A stretch of 11,756 nt of DNA from Candidatus Omnitrophota bacterium (GTDB taxonomy: Bacteria > Omnitrophota > Gorgyraeia > 2-02-FULL-51-18): NCBI GenBank assembly GCA_023247955.1, contig JAHFFL010000015.1, positions 1 to 11,756 of the forward strand. Reading direction: 5' to 3'. Below the pieces are notes generated by a model, which worked only from the letters and a program-made list of their open reading frames with translations, had not been told where the DNA came from and did not search any database. The position numbers were made by a program, and so were the translations under genes. Of the stretch, positions 7,701 through 11,756 are shown piece after piece. The first letter of the stretch is position 1. Every line of letters begins with the position of its first letter.

Positions 7701-8465
7701 TTATCGACGGCTCAAAAGACTGATTCCACCGTCCACCGTGATAATCTGCCCCGTGATGTAACGGGCTTCGTCGGAAGCCAAAAAAGCAACCACGTCCGCG
7801 ACTTCTTCCGGCTCCGCAAACTCACCAACCGGGATTCTTTCTTTAATTTTTCCACCAAACGCGGAACGCGCGGCCCCCGACATTTCGGTGTTCACCATTC
7901 CCGGCGACACTGCATTAACCAAAATATTTTTGGAAGCGTATTCCGCCGCGAGAGATTTGGTAAGCGCGTTAAGCGCGCCCTTGGAGGCAGCGTAATTGGC
8001 CTGGCCCACGCCTCCGAGCTCCCCCACAATCGAGGAAACGTTGATAACCCGCCCTCCTCCCTGCATGATCATCGGTCGGAGTACCGCCCGCGTGAAATAC
8101 ACCGCCCCCTTGAGGTTTGTCGCAAGCACATCCTCCCAGTCCTCTTCGGACAGGGCCAAAAACAAACCGTCGCGGATGATGCCGGCATTATTAACAAGGA
8201 CATCGATCCGGTCTTCCGCCTCAAGAACGCGGTCGACGAAAGAGTCCGCCTCGTCTTTTTTGCGCACATCACAAGAAAAACAAAAAACCTTGCCATTTCC
8301 CGACGCGGCCACGATCTTTTCGGCCTCGACGGACGAAGCACGGTAAGTAAAATAAACTTTCGCCCCTTCAGCGGCCAGGCGCCGGACAATCGCCGCGCCG
8401 ATTCCCTTGGAGCCGCCGGTAACAAGCGCTACTTTATTATTCAGACGATGCGCTGGTTGTGTCAA
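7701..8465 (-). CDS. FabG-type 3-oxoacyl-ACP reductase (SDR family)
   Basis: A 254-residue short-chain dehydrogenase. The nucleotide loop is TGGSKGIG (16-23), NNAG is at 92-95, and the catalytic residues are N117, S145, Y158 and K162 (YAASK, the classical YxxxK spacing). The C-terminal ITGQIITVDGG is typical of FabG. It would use NADPH to reduce 3-oxoacyl-ACP to 3-hydroxyacyl-ACP, the step before the dehydratases. The start is the TTG at 8465, five bases after AGGA (8471-8474). A second TTG at 8480 overlaps the upstream gene and would add five residues. The gene follows the first dehydratase, with the ribosome site overlapping its stop. It differs in active-site spacing from the second SDR at 9775-10524, so the two should not be merged as FabG copies. 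Confidence 0.92.
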   Translation of the reverse strand: MTQPAHRLNNKVALVTGGSKGIGAAIVRRLAAEGAKVYFTYRASSVEAEKIVAASGNGKVFCFSCDVRKKDEADSFVDRVLEAEDRIDVLVNNAGIIRDGLFLALSEEDWEDVLATNLKGAVYFTRAVLRPMIMQGGGRVINVSSIVGELGGVGQANYAASKGALNALTKSLAAEYASKNILVNAVSPGMVNTEMSGAARSAFGGKIKERIPVGEFAEPEEVADVVAFLASDEARYITGQIITVDGGISLLSRR

Positions 8466-8470
8466 GCTCT

Positions 8471-8474
8471 TCCT
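8471..8474 (-). promoter_or_regulatory. Ribosome binding site deciding the FabG TTG start
   Basis: AGGA on the minus strand, five bases before the TTG at 8465. The upstream alternative TTG at 8480 has no comparable site, so 8465 is preferred. Confidence 0.55.
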
Positions 8475-8880
8475 ATACAACCGGCACGAGTTGAAACTCG
8501 GCGGACAGCACTTTCCCGCGGGAGTCTTGGCCGTTCACCCAATCCAGGCGGCCTTCAAAGTGATGACCCGAGGGATCCGCTTCCCCAGCCATGCGGACAA
8601 AAGCCTTAAGCCGGTTCCCGGGCCTCACAAACTGACCAAACTTCACGTCGTCCACCCGCGCCAACCGGTAAAACGGGGCGTTGTCCTGGCTTCCGGACCG
8701 GTTGAGCAACGCACAAGCCGCCTGTTTTAGTACTTCCAAGAGAAGAACACCCGGCATTACCGGAAAACCTTGAAAATGGTCCTTGAGAAACTTTTCGGTC
8801 CCCTTGAGCTCAAAAAAAGCCGTAATGCTCTCACGGTTCTTCACTTCGGTTATCTTGTCAATAAAACAAAAACTCCCCAC
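8473..8880 (-). CDS. FabZ-type hotdog 3-hydroxyacyl-ACP dehydratase (first gene of the operon)
   Basis: 135 residues, close to the usual FabZ length. The motif DHFQGFPVMPGVLLLEVLKQ contains the catalytic H35 and E49 and keeps the conserved MPGVL glycine. It would dehydrate 3-hydroxyacyl-ACP to trans-2-enoyl-ACP. The GTG start at 8880 has an AGAGG site (8888-8892) seven bases upstream and follows a good candidate promoter at 8917-8946, so this looks like the leading gene of the ten-gene operon. It is diverged from the second dehydratase at 6417-6917, which lacks the motif glycine. This one is the more likely fully active enzyme, possibly with the other as partner. It could also belong to the FabA-like or ApeI/ApeP-like branch of the hotdog family; the chain length and geometry it prefers cannot be read from the sequence. 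Confidence 0.9.
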   Translation of the reverse strand: MGSFCFIDKITEVKNRESITAFFELKGTEKFLKDHFQGFPVMPGVLLLEVLKQAACALLNRSGSQDNAPFYRLARVDDVKFGQFVRPGNRLKAFVRMAGEADPSGHHFEGRLDWVNGQDSRGKVLSAEFQLVPVV

Positions 8881-8887
8881 GCTTTTA

Positions 8888-8892
8888 CCTCT
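8888..8892 (-). promoter_or_regulatory. Ribosome binding site of the first dehydratase gene
   Basis: AGAGG on the minus strand with a seven-base spacer to the GTG at 8880. It supports the GTG start, since there is no ATG nearby. Confidence 0.6.
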
Positions 8893-8916
8893 TCAAGCCA
8901 AAAAATACAAGCCATC

Positions 8917-8946
8917 AATATAGCACGAAATTAAGGAAAATAGCAA
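8917..8946 (-). promoter_or_regulatory. Candidate sigma-70-type promoter of the ten-gene operon
   Basis: On the minus strand, TTGCTA (8941-8946) and TATATT (8917-8922) are separated by 18 bases. This is close to the TTGACA-N17-TATAAT consensus in an AT-rich 72-base gap between the acyltransferase stop (8953) and the first dehydratase start (8880). Transcription would begin near 8910 with a leader of about 30 bases. No operator or riboswitch-like structure is evident in the leader. Confidence 0.5.
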
Positions 8947-8952
8947 CGAGTC

Positions 8953-9699
8953 TTAGCCAGAAGACCGACGTTCTTCCCGTAGGTCGTGGGCTGGATTACC
9001 CCCCCAGACTGCCCGCGGGGGGACGCGGCTTCCCTTGGCTAAAAAACTGCAAGGGGCCAGCGACGCCCCGTCTCCGATCTCGCAGTCCGGCATGATCACT
9101 GATCCTAAACCGATGGACACCCGGCTGCCCAGTTTGGTTGGCGCCAGGCGCAAAAAACCGCGGTCGAAAGCATGGCAGATCAGCGCCGTCCCCCCTCCTA
9201 TCACCACTTGGTCGCCGATCTCAAGCATCGACAGGTCCGCAAGGCCGGAGGTGTTGACGTTCACGTCCCTGCCGACCTTAGCGCCCATCAAGCGGTAAAA
9301 AAGCGTCTGAAACGGCGAGATGCGAAGGACATCCAGAAATGCGCCGTTGGCCAAGAGGATGAGCGAGTTGTACCCCATCCAGCGCAGCGACTCGAGTGAA
9401 TACATCGGGAATAGCCCCGGCGAGATTTTGAACCCCAGTAAATTTTTTGTGAAGACGCAGAAAAAAATAAGCGCCGTGCCGAACAAAAAGAAACCGATCG
9501 AGAGGGAAAAGGAAACAGCCAGAAGCTTAAGCCAGGGCGAATAGGGCGCCATGAGCTTCCAGACACTATAAAAGAAGGCCAGCATCGGGAAAAGACTCGC
9601 GCCCAGGATCACGACGGCCAGAAGGTGAAGCCCCCACAGCCAGCGATAAAAACGGCGCATCTCGCGCCCGGATTTTTGTGCTTTTTCCTCGGACAACAT
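8953..9699 (-). CDS. Membrane-anchored left-handed beta-helix (hexapeptide-repeat) acyltransferase-like protein
   Basis: 248 residues. Two hydrophobic segments (about 22-46 and 57-84) predict membrane insertion. From about residue 137 the sequence turns into hexapeptide-type repeats: VGRDVNVN, LEIGDQVVIGGGTALI, LGSRVSIGLGSVIM, CEIGDGASLAPCSFL. It ends with VWGGNPA, a common close of LbetaH acyltransferases. H176 in CHAFDRG may be the catalytic base. The layout resembles the C-terminal region of Pls/PatA-type membrane proteins, where a helix-bundle precedes the LbetaH domain. It would act at the cytoplasmic membrane face, possibly transferring an acyl group. The short repeat region makes a purely structural role possible. 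ATG at 9699 is chosen; ATG at 9660 is a less likely alternative. It lies just upstream of the operon on the same strand and could be co-regulated. Confidence 0.72.
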   Translation of the reverse strand: MLSEEKAQKSGREMRRFYRWLWGLHLLAVVILGASLFPMLAFFYSVWKLMAPYSPWLKLLAVSFSLSIGFFLFGTALIFFCVFTKNLLGFKISPGLFPMYSLESLRWMGYNSLILLANGAFLDVLRISPFQTLFYRLMGAKVGRDVNVNTSGLADLSMLEIGDQVVIGGGTALICHAFDRGFLRLAPTKLGSRVSIGLGSVIMPDCEIGDGASLAPCSFLAKGSRVPPRAVWGGNPAHDLREERRSSG

Positions 9700-9705
9700 G
9701 CGCCG

Positions 9706-9714
9706 ATTCTAGCA
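9706..9714 (-). promoter_or_regulatory. Candidate extended -10 promoter close to the acyltransferase start
   Basis: TGCTAGAAT on the minus strand matches the extended -10 pattern TGnTATAAT. Only six bases separate it from the ATG at 9699, which would place the transcription start at or next to the start codon, giving a leaderless message. There is no Shine-Dalgarno sequence in that gap. The -35 region (TTTCAA, 17 bases upstream) is poor. Confidence 0.4.
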
Positions 9715-9728
9715 CAACTGACGGTGAT

Positions 9729-9759
9729 TTGAAACGTGACCAACTTCCCTGGATATGCT
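9729..9759 (+). promoter_or_regulatory. Weak candidate promoter for the FabL/glycosyltransferase operon
   Basis: TTGAAA at 9729-9734 and TATGCT at 9754-9759 are 19 bases apart, before the ATG at 9775. TAAATT at 9759-9764 is an alternative -10. No ribosome binding site lies before the ATG. Spacing is longer than ideal, so this is tentative. Confidence 0.3.
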
Positions 9760-9774
9760 AAATTAGCTCCTGCG

Positions 9775-10524
9775 ATGTTACCCAAAGAAAAATTTTTGTT
9801 TATCAGCGGCGGTTCACGTGGAATAGGGCGCGCGATCACGCTCTCGCAAGCCGGTGAACACGTGTGTCTTTTCGTCAATTATCTCCGCGACGAAGAAGCC
9901 GCGCTTTCCGTCAAAAAAGAATGTGAGAAAAAGGGTGCCCGCGTTTTTTTACTCCCAGGCAACGTCGGCGACCCTGAGACGGTCCAGTCTATTTTCGAGA
10001 TTGTCCGCGGAAAAACCAAACGGCTCGACGCGCTTGTGCACAACGCGGCGCTTGGCGTGTTTAAACCAGTAAGTGAGCTTCGCGTCAAAGACTGGGACAT
10101 CTCGCTCGACGTCAACGCGAAGGCATTTCTGACTTTATCGCAGGCGGCGCTTCCACTGATGAAAGCCGAAGGCGGAAACATCCTCGCGGTCTCAAGTCTC
10201 GGTTCCCATCGCTACACGCCCAACTACGGGGCCATCGGCATCTCCAAGGCCGCGCTTGAAAACCTCGTGCGTTACCTGGCAGTCGAGCTGGCCGCGCACA
10301 AAATCCGCGTGAACGCAGTCTCCAGCGGCTTGGTTGAAACTGATTCCCTGCAAAGGTTTCCCGAAATCGAACGCATGAAAAAAGACTTTCTCTCACGCAC
10401 GCCGGCCAAACGGCTCGGCACACCCGAAGACATCGCGAGGATCGTGTCCTTTTTGCTCGGGCCCGGCTCCGGCTGGATTTACGGCCAAACCTTGATTGCC
10501 GACGGTGGCTACTCCCTCTCCTGA
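9775..10524 (+). CDS. fabL: FabL-type enoyl-ACP reductase (NADPH, SDR family)
   Basis: 249 residues from the ATG at 9775. The nucleotide loop is SGGSRGIG (11-18). The catalytic pair is Y151 and K158 with six residues between them (YGAIGISK). That is the spacing of enoyl-ACP reductases rather than the YxxxK of FabG, and from memory the same residue numbers as in Bacillus subtilis FabL. Neighbouring stretches VSSLGS, RYLAVEL and VNAVS also match what I remember of FabL. The enzyme would reduce the trans-2-enoyl bond of acyl-ACP, the last step of chain elongation. It is transcribed away from the polyketide-like operon, so it may serve ordinary fatty-acid synthesis or saturate part of the operon's product. 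A GTG at 9736 would add 13 atypical residues. Automated annotation could easily mislabel it FabG. Confidence 0.85.
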   Translation: MLPKEKFLFISGGSRGIGRAITLSQAGEHVCLFVNYLRDEEAALSVKKECEKKGARVFLLPGNVGDPETVQSIFEIVRGKTKRLDALVHNAALGVFKPVSELRVKDWDISLDVNAKAFLTLSQAALPLMKAEGGNILAVSSLGSHRYTPNYGAIGISKAALENLVRYLAVELAAHKIRVNAVSSGLVETDSLQRFPEIERMKKDFLSRTPAKRLGTPEDIARIVSFLLGPGSGWIYGQTLIADGGYSLS

Positions 10525-11680
10525 TCTCCTGGTTTCAACAACACTTCTTTTCATCGGGCTTGTCTGGGTGAAGCGTGTGTTGTGGGTGCTCCGCTTGGGC
10601 CAGACGCATCCGCCGCTTGAGCCGCCTTCCAGCCCGTCCTCACGCATCCCTAAAATTTCCGTGATTGTTCCGGCGCGCGATGAGGAACGCAACATTCCTC
10701 ACTGCCTGTACCATCTTTTTAAGCAGGACTACGCCAATTATGAGCTCATCGTCGTCGACGACCGCTCGGAAGACAAAACGCCGCATCTCCTGGAAAATTT
10801 TAAAAAACTCTCGCCGGTGCCTCTGAAAATCGTGCGCGTGGAAAAACTTCCTCCCGGTTGGACAGGAAAAAATTATGCGATGTTCACGGGCTCCAAGGCC
10901 GCCGCCGGGGAGTGGTTTCTCTTTACCGACGCCGACACCACCCATCGGCCCGAGAGCATCCAGACGGCCGTCTCGGCGGCATTGGAAGACCGCATCGACT
11001 TTCTGACGCTGGCCCCGCAGATCGAATGCCGGAGTTTTTGGGAGAACGTCGTCCAGCCGCTAGCGGTGACGAGTCTGGCGCTGTGGTTCAATCCTTCCCA
11101 AGTCAACGACGATCGTTCGCCTATCGTGCTTGCGAACGGCCAATTTATCCTCGTCAAAAAAGAGGTATACGAAAAACTGAACGGCAACGAGTCTATAAAA
11201 AATGAAGTGATTGAGGACGTGATGCTTGCCAAAAAAGCAAAGGGTGCCGGCTACCGCGTCCGCTTTTTAAACGGCACCAAGCTCTACTCGACCCGTATGT
11301 ACACGTCGCTCCAAGAAATCCGCACCGGCTGGACGCGTATCCTTACTTTTCTTTTTGACAAAAAGATTCCTGCATTGCTTCACAAGATTTTTCTCTTCGC
11401 GTTCTTCTCGAGCTTTCCATTCCTTGTGCTTTCCTGGGAGGTTTTTTTACGACTGGCTTCGCCGCTGCATTTTTCATCGGCGGTCTTCTGGCTGAGTCTG
11501 GGCGTCTGTTCGTGGATCGTGGTGGTCCGCTCCTTCGGAAACCGGTTCGTCAAAACAAACCCCTGGTACGCTTTCCTGCACCTCCTCGGATCTCTGGTGA
11601 TGATTTGGATACTGCTGGCCTGCATCGGAAGGGTACTTTTCCAGCGGCCTTCGGTCTGGCGAGGGCAGTCCTATCAGTGA
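10505..11680 (+). CDS. Family 2 glycosyltransferase, HpnB/CrtQ-like, membrane-associated
   Basis: 391 residues from the GTG at 10505. A hydrophobic segment (about 8-30) is followed by a GT-A domain: ISVIVPARDEERNI (51-64), VVDDRS (83-88), the metal-binding TDAD (141-144), and the acidic IEDVML (236-241). Then come RMYTSLQEIRTGWTR and a C-terminal block of about three hydrophobic segments, ending in VWRGQSY. This order, especially the SLQEI..GW region and the final W-R-G, is typical of hopene-associated HpnB and carotenoid-type CrtQ glycosyltransferases. It would transfer a sugar from a nucleotide donor to a lipid-like acceptor at the membrane. The start overlaps the fabL gene by about 20 bases. 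A TTG at 10496 is a possible earlier start, and neither has a clear ribosome site. No hopanoid cyclase is present, so the acceptor is unknown. Confidence 0.82.
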   Translation: MATPSPDLLVSTTLLFIGLVWVKRVLWVLRLGQTHPPLEPPSSPSSRIPKISVIVPARDEERNIPHCLYHLFKQDYANYELIVVDDRSEDKTPHLLENFKKLSPVPLKIVRVEKLPPGWTGKNYAMFTGSKAAAGEWFLFTDADTTHRPESIQTAVSAALEDRIDFLTLAPQIECRSFWENVVQPLAVTSLALWFNPSQVNDDRSPIVLANGQFILVKKEVYEKLNGNESIKNEVIEDVMLAKKAKGAGYRVRFLNGTKLYSTRMYTSLQEIRTGWTRILTFLFDKKIPALLHKIFLFAFFSSFPFLVLSWEVFLRLASPLHFSSAVFWLSLGVCSWIVVVRSFGNRFVKTNPWYAFLHLLGSLVMIWILLACIGRVLFQRPSVWRGQSYQ

Positions 11681-11756
11681 TGTTTAGAACTCATCCCATA
11701 ACCCTCCTCGGGCTACGACGCTTTCTGGCGGCCTGCGACTTTGCCGTATTCGTCAT
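11680..11756 (+). CDS. Possible start of a further co-transcribed gene, cut by the window edge
   Basis: An ATG at 11680-11682 shares its first base with the glycosyltransferase TGA stop (TGATG), a common coupled arrangement. The frame stays open for 25 codons to the window end and begins MFRTHPITLLGLRRF, a short basic start followed by a more hydrophobic part. The ribosome site is weak. The product is not recognisable, and the minus strand of the same stretch could instead hold the end of another gene. Confidence 0.35.
   Translation, partial: MFRTHPITLLGLRRFLAACDFAVFV

Noticed and set aside
7680..8609. Long plus-strand open frame (309 codons) opposite the FabG and first dehydratase genes
   Set aside because: It is antisense to two well-supported enzymes, its translation shows no recognisable domain, and it reads as a shadow of codon bias in GC-rich DNA.
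8999..9022. C7 and G6 tracts that could form a hairpin or a frameshift site
   Set aside because: They lie inside the acyltransferase coding sequence, there is no following U-run for a terminator, and the frame is intact through VWGGNPA.
11680..11756. End of a minus-strand gene entering from the right edge
   Set aside because: A minus-strand frame is open for about 22 codons to a TGA, but its Lys/Arg-rich sequence has no recognisable family; the plus-strand start coupled to the glycosyltransferase stop is slightly better.
1..11756. CRISPR arrays, tRNA or rRNA genes, insertion sequences, toxin-antitoxin or phage genes
   Set aside because: No regularly spaced repeats, no tRNA-like or rRNA stretches, no transposase motifs or target-site duplications were seen; nearly all bases are in metabolic or membrane genes.

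Overview
The window (about 54% GC by eye, tightly packed, intergenic gaps under 80 bases) looks like part of a Gram-negative-type bacterial chromosome, probably from an uncultured lineage. A short palindrome inside a coding region, encoding SLPTSRQA, resembles dispersed repeats I associate with candidate-phylum genomes such as Omnitrophota or Patescibacteria. That assignment is weak.

Layout. (1) 1-449, plus strand: C-terminal end of a multi-pass membrane protein of the LPG-synthase-TM/HpnL-like (UPF0104) family, cut by the window edge. (2) 8880 down to 442, minus strand: a ten-gene operon, in transcription order: FabZ-type dehydratase, FabG-type ketoreductase, a long acyl carrier protein (ACP), AcpS-type phosphopantetheinyl transferase, a second FabZ-like dehydratase, a ketosynthase homologue that has lost its whole catalytic triad (KS-beta, chain-length-factor-like), an intact ketosynthase (KS-alpha), an MtnX-like HAD phosphatase, a class III PLP aminotransferase, and a PaaK-like adenylate-forming ligase. 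(3) 9699-8953, minus strand: a membrane-anchored left-handed-beta-helix acyltransferase-like protein just upstream of the operon promoter. (4) 9775 to the right edge, plus strand: a divergent FabL-type enoyl-ACP reductase, an HpnB/CrtQ-like glycosyltransferase, and the start of a third reading frame cut by the edge.

How they may work together. The operon reads as a type II polyketide/fatty-acid-like system: AcpS primes the ACP, KS-alpha/KS-beta elongates, FabG reduces, and one or both dehydratases dehydrate. No enoyl reductase, cyclase, malonyl transferase or thioesterase lies within the operon, so a conjugated polyene chain is the simplest predicted product. The logic is like aryl-polyene pathways, but the set of tailoring genes differs. 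The ligase and aminotransferase suggest an activated carboxylic acid and an amino group in the starter or end group. The flanking membrane acyltransferase, glycosyltransferase and HpnL-like protein hint at an envelope-associated (lipid- or glycan-linked) product, but the sequence alone does not prove that.
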